From UBA1479 sp002706405 (lineage in GTDB: Bacteria > Pseudomonadota > Alphaproteobacteria > Rhodospirillales > Casp-alpha2): a stretch of DNA of 64,000 nt. Both the position numbers and the translations under genes were made by a program. Below the pieces are notes generated by a model that worked only from the letters and a program-made list of their open reading frames with translations, was not told the origin of the DNA and did not search any database. The stretch spans positions 123,358 through 187,357 of the forward strand of contig CAXATO010000010.1 of the NCBI GenBank assembly GCA_963972255.1, in the 5' to 3' direction. Position 1 is the stretch's first letter. Each line of letters begins with the position of its first letter. Below are positions 33,475 to 42,419 of this stretch, piece by piece.

Positions 33475-35345
33475 CCGGCCCGGCGTCGGCCGCGAGAAGC
33501 GCCGGAACCGGCCGCAGGAGTGTCCTCGTCGAACAGTTCGGCAAGATTGGCCATCATGGTGCCGCCCAGTTCCTCGGCGTCGACGATGGTCACCGCGCGG
33601 CGATAATAGCGGGTCACGTCGTGGCCGATGCCGATGGCGGTCAGTTCCACGTCGGACTTGTTTTCGATGAAGCTGATGACGTCGCGCAGGTGCTTTTCCA
33701 GATAGTTGCCCGGATTGGCGGACAGCGTCGCGTCATCGACCGGTGCACCGTCTGAAATGACCATCAGGATGCGCCGCTGTTCGGGGCGTCCCAACAGGCG
33801 GTTGTGGGCCCACATCAGGGCCTCGCCGTCAATGTTCTCCTTGAGCAGGCCCTCGCGCAGCATCAGGCCCAGGTTGCGGCGGGCGCGCCGCCAGGGCATG
33901 TCGGCGGCTTTGTAGATAATGTGGCGCAGGTCGTTGAGACGCCCCGGGTTCTTGGGCTTGCCCTTCTCGACCCATTCCTCGCGTGATTGGCCGCCTTTCC
34001 AGGACCGCGTGGTGAAGCCCATGATCTCGACTTTTACCCCGCAGCGTTCCAGCGTGCGGGCCAGGATGTCGGCGCTCATGGCGGCGACGGTAATCGGCCG
34101 GCCGCGCATGGAGCCGGAATTGTCGATCAGCAGGCCGACGACGGTATCGCGGAAATCCGTATCCTGCTCCTGCTTGAAGGACAGGGGATGCAGGGGGTCG
34201 GTGACGACCCGCGACAGGCGGGCGGCGTCCAGGACGCCTTCTTCCAGGTCGAAGTCCCAGGACCGGGTCTGCTTGGCCATCAGCTTGCGCTGCAATCGGT
34301 TGGCCAGGCGTGAAACCACGCCCTGCAGGTGGGACAACTGCTGGTCCAGTTGGGCGCGCAGGCGGGCCAATTCTTCGGAATCACACAGCTCTTCCGCTTC
34401 CACGACCTCGTCAAAGGCCTGGGTGAAGGCCTTGTAGAGCGCCAGGTCGTCGGGCGCGTTGCGCGGCCAGCGGTCGTCCCAATCGGTCGGGCCGGCGGGT
34501 TCTTCCTCGCCGTCGCCGGACATCACGTCGTCGTCGAACCCTTCGGTCGAAAAGTCCATGTCGTCGGACATTTCCGCCTCGCCGGATTCGCTCGACATCG
34601 AACCGTCGGCGTCCATTTCGGCGTCCGGGTTTTGGTTCTGGTCCTGGCCCTGTTCGGGATCGTCTTCCGCCGAATCCTGCTGGTTCTCGGGGTCCGACGG
34701 CGCGGGCGCCTCGCTCATCATATCGAGCGCCACGATCATTTCGCGCACCAGATTGCCGTAGGCTTCCTGGTCCAGGGCGTTCTTTTCAAGCTGGGCCAAC
34801 TGCGGGCCGACCTTGCGGTCCAATTCGTCGCGCCACAGGTCGACGATATGCTTGGCTTCCTGGGGCAGGTTCTGGCCCGGCAGGCGTTCGCGGGCAAGCA
34901 GGCCCAGAACTTCGGGCAGCATCGCGTCATCGCGCTCGGTGATGCCGCCGTAGCCTTTGGCGCGGCACTTTTCGGCCAGCAGAAAATCAAGGTTGTTGGC
35001 GACGCCGGTCATGCGCTGGGCGCCCAGGCTTTCGCAGCGTGCCTGTTCCAGCGCTTCGAAGACGGCATGCCCGTCCGGGCCCGAGGGGGCCATGCGGCGG
35101 TGAACGGCGGAATCGTGGTACCGCAGGCGCAGGGCAAGGGCGTCGGCGACGCCGCGCAGCTTGGTGATGCCTTCGGCGCTGGGCGGGCCCGAGGGGGTCG
35201 GAAGGTTGACGGCTTCCTCGGTGGCGGACGCCCCCGAGGCCTGGAAATGAACCTCAAGCTCGGGACGATTCGACATCGCCTTGACCGCAGCTGCGGTAAC
35301 GCGTTTCAGAAGATCTGCCGGGCGTTCCGAATGGTTCATGTCCAA
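33471..35345 (-). CDS. cobT: Cobaltochelatase CobT subunit
   Basis: 624 residues, typical length. With CobS it forms the AAA+ chaperone pair that drives CobN to insert cobalt into hydrogenobyrinate a,c-diamide (aerobic cobalamin synthesis). A helical N-terminal part precedes a long acidic stretch at ~225-300 (many D, E and Q). The C-terminal von Willebrand A domain carries the MIDAS motif DNSGSMRG at 408-415. The start could be ATG 35345 or the ATG two codons later. Two genes after the J-domain protein and one after cobS on the same strand; cobN is not in the window. Confidence 0.94.
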   Translation of the reverse strand: MDMNHSERPADLLKRVTAAAVKAMSNRPELEVHFQASGASATEEAVNLPTPSGPPSAEGITKLRGVADALALRLRYHDSAVHRRMAPSGPDGHAVFEALEQARCESLGAQRMTGVANNLDFLLAEKCRAKGYGGITERDDAMLPEVLGLLARERLPGQNLPQEAKHIVDLWRDELDRKVGPQLAQLEKNALDQEAYGNLVREMIVALDMMSEAPAPSDPENQQDSAEDDPEQGQDQNQNPDAEMDADGSMSSESGEAEMSDDMDFSTEGFDDDVMSGDGEEEPAGPTDWDDRWPRNAPDDLALYKAFTQAFDEVVEAEELCDSEELARLRAQLDQQLSHLQGVVSRLANRLQRKLMAKQTRSWDFDLEEGVLDAARLSRVVTDPLHPLSFKQEQDTDFRDTVVGLLIDNSGSMRGRPITVAAMSADILARTLERCGVKVEIMGFTTRSWKGGQSREEWVEKGKPKNPGRLNDLRHIIYKAADMPWRRARRNLGLMLREGLLKENIDGEALMWAHNRLLGRPEQRRILMVISDGAPVDDATLSANPGNYLEKHLRDVISFIENKSDVELTAIGIGHDVTRYYRRAVTIVDAEELGGTMMANLAELFDEDTPAAGSGASRGRRRAG

Positions 35346-35390
35346 TGGCCTGATCCCGCCCGGACTAAGGTCCGGGTGGGTTTCGGCGTC

Positions 35391-36398
35391 CTACTGCATT
35401 ACGGCGCGCATGGCGGAATCGGGAAGTTCCTCGCCCATGCAGCGCTGATAGTATTCGGCCACGACGGGGCGTTCAATCTCGTCGCACTTGTTGAGGAACG
35501 TCACCCGGAAGGCATAGGCCACATCGTTGAAGATGCGGGCGTTTTCGGCCCAGGTGATGACCGTGCGCGGCGACATGACGGTCGAGATATCGCCGTTCAT
35601 GAAGCCCGAGCGGGTCAGATCGGCCAGTTCGACCATGGCGCCGACCTGTTCCTTGCCGTCCTTCGTGGCGTAATCCGGCACCTTGGCGCAGACGATTTCC
35701 ACTTCTTCTTCGTGGGGCAGGTAGTTCAGGGTCGAGACGATGCTCCAGCGGTCCATCTGACCCTGGTTGATCTGCTGGGTCCCGTGGTACAGGCCCGTGG
35801 TGTCGCCCAGGCCGACCGTGTTGGCGGTCGAGAACAGGCGGAAATAGGGGTGCGGCTTGATCACCTGGTTCTGGTCCAGAAGCGTCAGCTTGCCGTCGAC
35901 TTCCAGCACGCGCTGGATCACGAACATCACGTCCGGGCGGCCGGCATCATATTCGTCGAACACCAGGGCCGTCGGGTTGCGCAACGCCCAGGGCAGGATG
36001 CCTTCGCGGAATTCCGTGACCTGCTTGCCGTCGCGCAGCACGATGGCGTCCTTGCCGACCAGATCGATACGGGAAATGTGGCTGTCCAGGTTGACCCGGA
36101 TGCACGGCCAGTTGAGGCGCGACGCGACCTGTTCGATATGCGTCGACTTGCCGGTGCCGTGATAGCCCTGGATCATGACCCGCCGGTTGTAGGCAAAGCC
36201 GGCCAGAATCGCCAGCGTCGTTTCGCGGTCGAAGCGGTAGGCTTCGTCGCGTTCCGGGACATGTTCCTCGGCCTCGGAGAAGGCGGGGACCTCCATGTCG
36301 CTGTCGATGCCGAAGGTCTGGCGCACGGAAACGGTAACGTCCGGCACCTGATGGGCCGCATCGATCCCGGGAGTGGCGGTCGATTCCAAAGATGTCAT
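35391..36398 (-). CDS. cobS: Cobaltochelatase CobS subunit (AAA+ ATPase)
   Basis: 335 residues from ATG 36398 (MTSLESTATPG), with GGAA eight bases upstream; a longer ORF to 36494 is not needed. AAA+ ATPase of the MoxR/CobS clade: Walker A GYHGTGKST at 78-86, Walker B LVFDEYD at 145-151, and sensor FSTANTVGLGD. Works with CobT on CobN. It ends 45 bases before the cobT start. Confidence 0.95.
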   Translation of the reverse strand: MTSLESTATPGIDAAHQVPDVTVSVRQTFGIDSDMEVPAFSEAEEHVPERDEAYRFDRETTLAILAGFAYNRRVMIQGYHGTGKSTHIEQVASRLNWPCIRVNLDSHISRIDLVGKDAIVLRDGKQVTEFREGILPWALRNPTALVFDEYDAGRPDVMFVIQRVLEVDGKLTLLDQNQVIKPHPYFRLFSTANTVGLGDTTGLYHGTQQINQGQMDRWSIVSTLNYLPHEEEVEIVCAKVPDYATKDGKEQVGAMVELADLTRSGFMNGDISTVMSPRTVITWAENARIFNDVAYAFRVTFLNKCDEIERPVVAEYYQRCMGEELPDSAMRAVMQ

Positions 36399-36490
36399 GA
36401 AATTATTCCAGTTTCTGAGACCGCCCCGACGAACGCGGGGCGAAGATCGGTCATGTTTGGCAAACGTCGTAGGGGTTAAGCGGCGAGCCG

Positions 36491-37072
36491 TCAAGGGCCG
36501 AGAAAGTCCAATAATGCCTCATAGGCCTCTGTGACTTTCTTGAATTCTTCCTCCGCCGCCTTCGTGCCGCCGTTGGTGTCCGGGTGATGGCGTTTCACCA
36601 GTTCCTTGTATCTAGCCTTCACGTCGTCGATGGTCACGGGAATTTCAAGGCCGAATACGGAAAGAGCCCGCGCTGTCCTTGGATCCGTCTTGCGGGCGTC
36701 GGGCGCACGCGGGTCCGTTTGGTTCCCGTGGATCCGCGCATCGGCGTCACCGGCGGCGCTCCCGACCCCCAGAGGGTCGAAGATGCGGGCACGCGTGAAC
36801 TTGGCGGCGTCGCCCGCCCCCAATTTCCAGGTCGGGCGCTGCCAAACCGTGTCGTTCCGTACGTCGGCCTCGACCTCTTGTTCGTCCATGCCCTTGTAAT
36901 AATTCCAGTTACGATTGTACTCACGGATATGATCCAGGCAGAACCAGCGGTATTCGTTCAGGGCATCACGGGAGCGCGGGGCCTTGAATGCGGCATTACC
37001 GTCGCAACCGGGCCATTCACAGGCCGGCTCCGTTCGGAGGGATTCGCGATTTTTGAGCAACTCACGCATGGC
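36491..37072 (-). CDS. J-domain protein with N-terminal Cys/His cluster
   Basis: About 193 residues if started at ATG 37072; ATG 37117 and a TTG near 37156 are open alternatives, none with a clear ribosome binding site. The C-terminal ~60 residues form a J domain (LSVFGLEIPVTIDDVKARYK with HPD at 163-165), so it should stimulate a DnaK ATPase. The N-terminal half has Cys17, Cys22, Cys44 and His47, likely a zinc or metal site. The family is conserved upstream of cobS in alphaproteobacteria. A role in maturing the cobaltochelatase is a guess from position. Confidence 0.82.
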   Translation of the reverse strand, partial: AMRELLKNRESLRTEPACEWPGCDGNAAFKAPRSRDALNEYRWFCLDHIREYNRNWNYYKGMDEQEVEADVRNDTVWQRPTWKLGAGDAAKFTRARIFDPLGVGSAAGDADARIHGNQTDPRAPDARKTDPRTARALSVFGLEIPVTIDDVKARYKELVKRHHPDTNGGTKAAEEEFKKVTEAYEALLDFLGP

Positions 37073-37352
37073 GTTACTATGCGCGTGCCCTTTGTCCCAG
37101 ACAAGATGTGTAAACATTTTACGGGCAAAACGGCCCCAGTTTCGGCCAATAACCAAAGGGTTGAAAAACAGACTTATAACCTTCGTCTAACTTGAATTCC
37201 CTTGCGTTATCTTTGATCCTGAAGGCAGCTGGCGGATGATTTTGAAAAAAACATCGGCCGTTCGGCGCTCTCATCTGGCGTCCGGGATCGGTGGGGAAAA
37301 TTTTGAGGCGGTGGGACAAGCTGTTCTGCTGGGGAGCCTGGCGTATTGCGAG

Positions 37353-37358
37353 TATAAT
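37353..37358 (+). promoter_or_regulatory. Consensus -10 element upstream of the RHH gene
   Basis: TATAAT, a perfect -10, 38 bases before the start at 37397. A matching -35 is not evident at 16-18 bases, so the promoter may rely on other contacts. The surrounding 37073-37396 gap is AT-richer than average and holds no gene I can support. Confidence 0.45.
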
Positions 37359-37396
37359 AATCGCCACATACAATAAAAGAGGGTGAAGGTCGGACT

Positions 37397-37675
37397 ATGC
37401 AAAGCAAACTTATAAGTCGAAACGTAACCGTCAACGGCCGCAGAACCAGTCTGCGGCTTGAAAATGCGACGTGGGACGCTTTGGACCAAATCTGTGAATG
37501 CGAAAAAATATCGGTGCACGAGCTATGCTCGATGATCGAAGGCGTTCGCTTCGGCTCGTCCCGGACATCAACGGTGCGGGCCTTTATCGTGACCTATTTC
37601 CGCCTGGCGGCAAACCGTGGCGAAATCGAAGGCGGGACAGCCAACAAGGCCTTGACGGCATTTATGGCGAACTGA
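37397..37675 (+). CDS. Ribbon-helix-helix domain protein (RHH_4 type)
   Basis: 92 residues, ATG 37397. The strand NGRRTSLRLENATWDAL, then the helices DQICECEKISVHELCSMIEG and TVRAFIVTYFRLAA, match the RHH_4 family of alphaproteobacteria, small proteins likely binding DNA as dimers or making regulatory contacts. Cys in CECEK and ELCSM are notable. No target is suggested by neighbours. Confidence 0.75.
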   Translation: MQSKLISRNVTVNGRRTSLRLENATWDALDQICECEKISVHELCSMIEGVRFGSSRTSTVRAFIVTYFRLAANRGEIEGGTANKALTAFMAN

Positions 37676-37689
37676 CTGTCGTGGCCGGA

Positions 37690-38277
37690 TCAGCCGGCTT
37701 TCTTCCCTTCGGCCTCGGCGAGGCCATCACCATCTTCCTCATAGAATTCGGGCCAACGGACCTTGACCACAGGGCCGTTGCTTCGGAACGCGTAGCAGGT
37801 ATCAATCAACGGTGATTTCTTGCCGGGGCCGGGTTCTCCCCGCTTCTTGCGGGCGGGAAAGATGGTCTGAAACGCGGTGACGGCGATGGGCCCCATCAGC
37901 ATGTCGCGCAGATGGGTGCAGCCGTGCACGCCGCCCATGGCCTGGGATACGGCCTTGCGCCATCCGGGCCCGACCTTCAGCCCGACCAGTTGTGAAAACG
38001 CTTCGGTCACGTCGCCACACATGGAAAACGGGCTCGATTCCGTCGATGCCTCGGCCGCGGCAACCTCCATGTCGCCGGTCAGGGTCAGGCGGATGAGCAT
38101 GTCGTGGATGGGCTCGCCCGCCGCGATCCCGCCACGGTCGTGGTTTTCAAAGCTGTAGGTCTTGGTGTCGGTCAGGCGGCCCTCGATATCCCATAGGCCG
38201 TCATCACGCTCGAAGCCCAGGCATTTGATCTCGCGGGTGTGGATATGCTTGCGGGAAGCGGGTTTGCTGAGGGGCAT
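37690..38277 (-). CDS. DUF2889 domain protein
   Basis: 195 residues from ATG 38277 with CAGGAA seven bases upstream. The block HTREIKCLGFERDDGLWDIE, EPIHDMLIRLTLT and GVHGCTHLRDML is the DUF2889 signature, with His and Cys residues (HGCTHL) that could bind metal. The C-terminus is Glu/Lys-rich. DUF2889 proteins occur next to aromatic or steroid degradation genes in other bacteria; nothing here points to that. Convergent with the RHH gene. Confidence 0.78.
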   Translation of the reverse strand: MPLSKPASRKHIHTREIKCLGFERDDGLWDIEGRLTDTKTYSFENHDRGGIAAGEPIHDMLIRLTLTGDMEVAAAEASTESSPFSMCGDVTEAFSQLVGLKVGPGWRKAVSQAMGGVHGCTHLRDMLMGPIAVTAFQTIFPARKKRGEPGPGKKSPLIDTCYAFRSNGPVVKVRWPEFYEEDGDGLAEAEGKKAG

Positions 38278-38429
38278 GGATGAGTTCCTGTCAGGCGGAA
38301 GGGGGGCCACGGCCCGAAAAAGGGGCGGGGCGGATCGTGCGGTGACTTTATCGGTTGCCGGCCACGGGCGGCAAGAGGCGCTGCGCACCATCGGCGCACG
38401 CCGGTAAATAAATAATTTATTGCAACAGG

Positions 38430-38879
38430 TTAGGCGCTGTAGCGGTCGCCGAAGACAAATGCTTCCGTCTCGCGGATGTTCTCTTCCAGACCTTCCTTGA
38501 CCGCTTGGTAGAGGTCACGGATCGACACCATGGCGACACATTTCCCGTCTTCGCCCAACACCGGGAGGTGGCGGTAGCGTCGGGTCAACATGAGTTCGAG
38601 CGCGTCTGACGCCCGGTCGTTCGGTGCCAGGGTATCCGGATTGGCGGTCATGATGTCGCCCACCTTGGTGTCGCTGGCGCGCTTGTTTTCCGCCACCAGA
38701 CGGCGGGACAGATCGCGTTCCGTCAGGATGCCGATGAGCGTTCTGTTCGAATCCAAGACGATGATCGCCGCGACGTTGGCGGCCACCATGTCCTTGGCGG
38801 CTTGTTCGGCCGTGGCGTCGACGGTGGTCGCGGTCAGGTCGCTAGGCTGAACGATGTCCGGTATGATCTTACGCTGCAT
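38430..38879 (-). CDS. Tandem CBS-domain protein
   Basis: 149 residues from ATG 38879, with AGGAAA eight bases upstream. Two CBS domains (~15-70 and ~80-135): VAAIIVLDSNRTLIGILTER and RRYRHLPVLGEDGKCVAMVS carry the usual hydrophobic strand and adenosyl-binding turns. Stand-alone CBS pairs sense AMP, ATP or SAM, or act as dimerisation adaptors. The final residues (AFVFGDRYSA) are not part of the fold. Partner unknown. Confidence 0.85.
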   Translation of the reverse strand: MQRKIIPDIVQPSDLTATTVDATAEQAAKDMVAANVAAIIVLDSNRTLIGILTERDLSRRLVAENKRASDTKVGDIMTANPDTLAPNDRASDALELMLTRRYRHLPVLGEDGKCVAMVSIRDLYQAVKEGLEENIRETEAFVFGDRYSA

Positions 38880-38977
38880 CGGACGTTTCCTCTCGTTAAC
38901 CGTGTGTCCCGAACGGTTGCCGGGCTTTGGCACGGTGCGATATTGGTGCGGCCATTGTAGGGGAATTTCGGCGCCGG

Positions 38978-39013
38978 GTTAAGAATTAACGATTGCTCAT
39001 GTTAATCCTTAAC
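38978..39013. repeat. Inverted repeat upstream of the CBS gene
   Basis: Arms GTTAAGAATTAAC (38978-38990) and GTTAATCCTTAAC (39001-39013) are 12/13 complementary around a 10-base spacer. It lies ~100 bases upstream of the CBS gene on that gene's strand, so it may be an operator. The TTAA cores recall CtrA half-sites but are spaced by three bases, not the seven of the CtrA box. Confidence 0.45.
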
Positions 39014-39065
39014 GCGCCCGCACCTCGGCCTGCGGATCGTCCGTCCCGTTCCGGCGCGGGCGGCG

Positions 39066-40343
39066 TCAGTCGGTTATTTCTCCGGGGGTCGGCGGGGTCA
39101 CGCGCAGACGGGTGATCTGATGGCGCTGCCGGGCCACGATATCGATGCGGAATCCGAACAGACGGAAGGACTGGCCGACCTCGGGGATGCGTCGCGCCTC
39201 GTGCAGAACGAGGCCGGCGACGGTCGCGGCCTCCTCGTCGGGCAGGCGCCATTCGTACTCCCGGTTGAGGTCACGGATCGTGACCGTGCCGTCAACCAAG
39301 TAAGAGCCGTCGGCCTGCGGCTCGACGCCGGCGACGCTGAGGTCGTGCTCGTCGTCGATCTCGCCGACGATTTCCTCGATGATGTCTTCCAGGGTCACGA
39401 TGCCCTGCAGACTGCCGTATTCATCGACGACCAGCGCGAAATGTTCGCGCCGTTCGCGGAACGCTTCCATCTGATCCAACAGCGGCGTGGTTTCCGGAAT
39501 GAACCAGGGTTCGGAGGCGATCGCCTTGATGTCGAGACTCGAGAGGTCCTCTCCGGCGGAATTGACGGCGCGGAACAGGGCCTTGGCATGCAGGACGCCG
39601 ATGATGTTGTCCGGCTCCTCCCGCCACAGGGGAACACGGGTATAGGGGCCGTCGAGAACCGCTGCGATCAGCTCGGCCGCGGGCAGGTCGGCATCCAGGG
39701 TATACACGCTGGACCGGTGGATCATGATCTCGCCGACTTCGACGTCGGCCAAATCCAGCACGTTGCGCAGCATCACGCGCTCCAGGCCCGTTTCCTCGTC
39801 GCCCGTGTGCAGTTCGATGGCGCCGCGCAGTTCTTCCTCGGGCGCATGTTCGGCATCGTCGGAGGCGCGGATGTCGATGCCGACCGTGCGGAACAGGCCG
39901 CGCACGATAAGTTCGACCGCGTGCGTCACCGGCGACAGAAAGGCGACCAGAATGCGTACCGGGGCACCCACGGCGAGAGCCACCGTGTTGGCGTTCTTGA
40001 TGGCATAGGTCTTGGGCATGACCTCGGCGAAGATCAGCACCAGAAGGGTCATCACCAGGGTTGCGTAGGCGACGCCGGCTTCGCCGAAATAGGTGATGAG
40101 AAGACTGGTCGCCAGCGACGAGGCCAGGATGTTGACCAGGTTGTTGCCGAGCAGGATGGCACCAATCAGGCGTTCCTTCTGTTCATACAGCCGGTTGACC
40201 ACCGCCGCCCGCTTGTCGCCGCCCTGTTCCAGGCGGTGCATCAGGGGCTGGGAACTGGCGGTCAGCGCTGTTTCCGAGCCGGAAAAGAACGCCGACATCA
40301 AAAGCAGAAAAAAGATGGTGATGATGCTTGTTTCGTCTTCCAT
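39066..40343 (-). CDS. HlyC/CorC family transporter (DUF21-CBS-CorC)
   Basis: 425 residues. The N-terminal DUF21 (CNNM) transmembrane domain (~5-150) includes SAFFSGSETALTASS and AEVMPKTYAIKNAN. A CBS pair (~200-320, with IMIHRSSVYTLDADLP and VVDEYGSLQGIVTLEDIIEE) and a CorC_HlyC domain (~335-420) follow. It acts in the inner membrane, in Mg2+/Co2+ homeostasis or related ion export. It follows aroB on the same strand by 59 bases, an arrangement seen widely in alphaproteobacteria. Confidence 0.9.
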   Translation of the reverse strand: MEDETSIITIFFLLLMSAFFSGSETALTASSQPLMHRLEQGGDKRAAVVNRLYEQKERLIGAILLGNNLVNILASSLATSLLITYFGEAGVAYATLVMTLLVLIFAEVMPKTYAIKNANTVALAVGAPVRILVAFLSPVTHAVELIVRGLFRTVGIDIRASDDAEHAPEEELRGAIELHTGDEETGLERVMLRNVLDLADVEVGEIMIHRSSVYTLDADLPAAELIAAVLDGPYTRVPLWREEPDNIIGVLHAKALFRAVNSAGEDLSSLDIKAIASEPWFIPETTPLLDQMEAFRERREHFALVVDEYGSLQGIVTLEDIIEEIVGEIDDEHDLSVAGVEPQADGSYLVDGTVTIRDLNREYEWRLPDEEAATVAGLVLHEARRIPEVGQSFRLFGFRIDIVARQRHQITRLRVTPPTPGEITD

Positions 40344-40402
40344 GACATTCGCTCGTTCAATTGGCCGGGCACCATGGCGGCGCGTCGGCGGGTGGGCCTG
40401 GG

Positions 40403-41539
40403 TCAGCCCCGGGCGCTAAGGAATTCGGTGAGGACATCGGCGACCGGACCGGTCGGCACGTCATGTTCGATGAACGCGGCGCCGATGGCGCGGGCCAGGA
40501 TGAAGGTCAGTTTGCCGTCTTCGGTCTTCTTGTCTTTCATCATATGGGCCAACAGACGGTCCGCGGTCCAGCCGTCGGCATTGAGGCGCGTAAAGTCAGC
40601 CGGCAGGCCGGTGGCGTCGAGATGGGCCCGAAGCCGTGCCGCGTCATTGCCGGGGCAATGCCCCAGGCGGTTCGACAGGGTCAGCGCCATGACCATGCCG
40701 ATGGCCACGGCTTCGCCGTGCAGCAGGCCGCCGCCGTATCCGGTTTCGGCCTCAAGCGCGTGGCCGAAGGTATGGCCGAGATTAAGCAACGCGCGCTGGC
40801 CTTGCTCCGTTTCGTCGGAACTGACGATCCGGGCCTTGGCGTCGCAGCAGGTCAGGATGGCGTGGCGTCGGGCCGCGGCATCCCCGGCCAGCAAGGCGGG
40901 GCCGTTGCCTTCCAGCCATTCGAAGAAATCGGGCATGTCGATGACGCCATATTTCACGACCTCGGCATAGCCGGCCTGCAGCTCGCGGACCGGCAGGGTG
41001 TCGAGCACCCCCGTGTCGGCAAGGACCAGGCGCGGCTGATAGAACGCCCCGACCAAATTTTTTCCCTGCGTCGTATTGATCGCGGTTTTGCCGCCGACCG
41101 ATGAATCGACCTGGGCCAGCAGGGTGGTCGGCACCTGGACGAAATCGATGCCGCGCAGCGTCAGCGCCGCGCAGACGCCGGTCAGGTCCCCAATGACCCC
41201 GCCGCCCAGGGCGATCAGGCTCGTCTTGCGGTCGATGCCGCCGGCGAGGAGATCCCCGATGACACGCTCCAGATGGGCGAAGTCCTTGGTTTGCTCGCCG
41301 GGTTCCAGAATGATCGTGCGGAACGCGATGTCGGCGGCGGCAAGGGCCGTTTCCAAGGTCGCCAAATGTCCGGCGTCGACGACGTTCTGATCGGTAATCA
41401 CGGCCACTCGAGGTGCGCGCAGCACCGGCGCAATCAGGCGGCCGGCGTCGGCCAGCAGGCCGTTTCCGATCAGGATGTCGTAGCTGCGGTCGCCCAGGTC
41501 GACGCCCAGGCGTTCGATGGTCGTGCCATCCGTGGTCAT
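40403..41539 (-). CDS. aroB: 3-dehydroquinate synthase
   Basis: 378 residues. Second step of the shikimate pathway: DAHP to 3-dehydroquinate, NAD- and metal-dependent. Signatures: SLIALGGGVIGDLTG and FVQVPTTLLAQVDSSVGGKTAIN, the metal-binding Glu in YAEVVKYG and the His in NLGHTFGHALE. Its ATG overlaps the aroK TGA by four bases (ATGA), so shikimate kinase and this enzyme are coupled. Confidence 0.95.
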   Translation of the reverse strand: MTTDGTTIERLGVDLGDRSYDILIGNGLLADAGRLIAPVLRAPRVAVITDQNVVDAGHLATLETALAAADIAFRTIILEPGEQTKDFAHLERVIGDLLAGGIDRKTSLIALGGGVIGDLTGVCAALTLRGIDFVQVPTTLLAQVDSSVGGKTAINTTQGKNLVGAFYQPRLVLADTGVLDTLPVRELQAGYAEVVKYGVIDMPDFFEWLEGNGPALLAGDAAARRHAILTCCDAKARIVSSDETEQGQRALLNLGHTFGHALEAETGYGGGLLHGEAVAIGMVMALTLSNRLGHCPGNDAARLRAHLDATGLPADFTRLNADGWTADRLLAHMMKDKKTEDGKLTFILARAIGAAFIEHDVPTGPVADVLTEFLSARG

Positions 41540-42078
41540 GCGGTGTCGTCCGTCAGTTTCTCGATGATCTTGTCGGCGGTCTTTTCCGGCGTTTCATCGA
41601 CGCTTTCAATGATGATATCCGCCTGTTCGTACACGGGATAACGCTCATTTATCAATTGCTTCAGTTTCTCCGACGGATCCGTGCCCTTGAGCAGCGGCCG
41701 CCCGGCCGCCCGTCGTTTCGTGCGGCGCTCCAGGATCGCCAGATCGGCGCGCAGCCAGACACTGATAGCCGCCTCGGCGATGCGCGCGCGGGTACGCGAG
41801 TTCATGAAGGCCCCGCCGCCCGACGACAGAATTATGGGCGAACCTTGCAGCAGACGGTCGATGACCCGTTCCTCGACGTCGCGGAATGCGGGTTCGCCGT
41901 AGATTTCGAAGATATCTTCGATGCTGCAGCCGGCGGCTTTTTCCACTTCGTCATCGGAATCGATGAACGGCAGGTCCAGCTTCGTCGCCAAAATCCGGCC
42001 GACGGAACTTTTCCCGGCGCCCATCAGGCCGACCAGGACAATTGTTTTCATTTGTTTTTTAATGGGTTGGGAAGACAT
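41536..42078 (-). CDS. aroK: Shikimate kinase
   Basis: 180 residues from ATG 42078; a start at 42051 (MKTIVLVG) is possible. The P-loop GLMGAGKSS is at 17-25; shikimate-binding residues are in DSDDEVE and AFRDVEE; the lid has GRPLL. Phosphorylates shikimate with ATP. First gene of aroK-aroB-corC on the minus strand, divergent from the membrane peptide gene that leads to xerD. Confidence 0.95.
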   Translation of the reverse strand: MSSQPIKKQMKTIVLVGLMGAGKSSVGRILATKLDLPFIDSDDEVEKAAGCSIEDIFEIYGEPAFRDVEERVIDRLLQGSPIILSSGGGAFMNSRTRARIAEAAISVWLRADLAILERRTKRRAAGRPLLKGTDPSEKLKQLINERYPVYEQADIIIESVDETPEKTADKIIEKLTDDTA

Positions 42079-42185
42079 GGACCTGTAACTTAAGGGCTGA
42101 GGGCGAAGCCGGGCGGGCGGCGTTGAAAGCGGGGGGGCGAGCCGATAAACTCCGGCCTGCCCGCCGCCGCCGGAAAAATGCCATA

Positions 42186-42219
42186 GTCGCAGTCTAGCAG
42201 AAAGCCTGAAGACTGTGAC
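42186..42219. promoter_or_regulatory. Dyad in the aroK / xerD divergent promoter region
   Basis: GTCGCAGTCT (42186-42195) and AGACTGTGAC (42210-42219) are 9/10 complementary around 14 bases. On the minus strand TTGTCA begins next to it, so it overlaps a plausible -35 for aroK. Candidate operator or symmetrical divergent promoter. Confidence 0.35.
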
Positions 42220-42278
42220 AAACGCCGATCCGCCGGCCATCGAGACCACCAGCGAAGACGAATAGGCTCGCCCTTCCG

Positions 42279-42419
42279 ATGAAAAGTTTTTCCAAGATCA
42301 TTCTCATCCTCGCCCTGGCTTTGGTGCTGGGCGGCGGGACGTTCCTGGTTACCTGGGATTTCCCCGCGCCGTCCAAGGACGTGACGAAAGTTCTGCCTGA
42401 TGACCGGTTCCCGCGCTAA
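42279..42419 (+). CDS. Single-pass membrane peptide, 46 residues
   Basis: ATG 42279 to TAA 42417-42419; too short for most gene finders. One transmembrane segment (IILILALALVLGGGTFLVTW) follows a short basic N-terminus. The outside tail is WDFPAPSKDVTKVLPDDRFP. Its last 20 bases overlap the start of the 696-residue gene (ATG 42400), so the two are translationally coupled. Peptides with a W-D-x-P tail and a DERFPR-like end occur at this spot in related genomes (from memory). Likely part of a small envelope complex with the next gene. Confidence 0.65.
   Translation: MKSFSKIILILALALVLGGGTFLVTWDFPAPSKDVTKVLPDDRFPR

Noticed and set aside
34329..36479. A long plus-strand ORF opposite cobT and cobS
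   Set aside because: cobT and cobS are unambiguous on the minus strand.
38978..39013. CtrA binding box
   Set aside because: The TTAA units are three bases apart, whereas the CtrA consensus is TTAA-N7-TTAAC.
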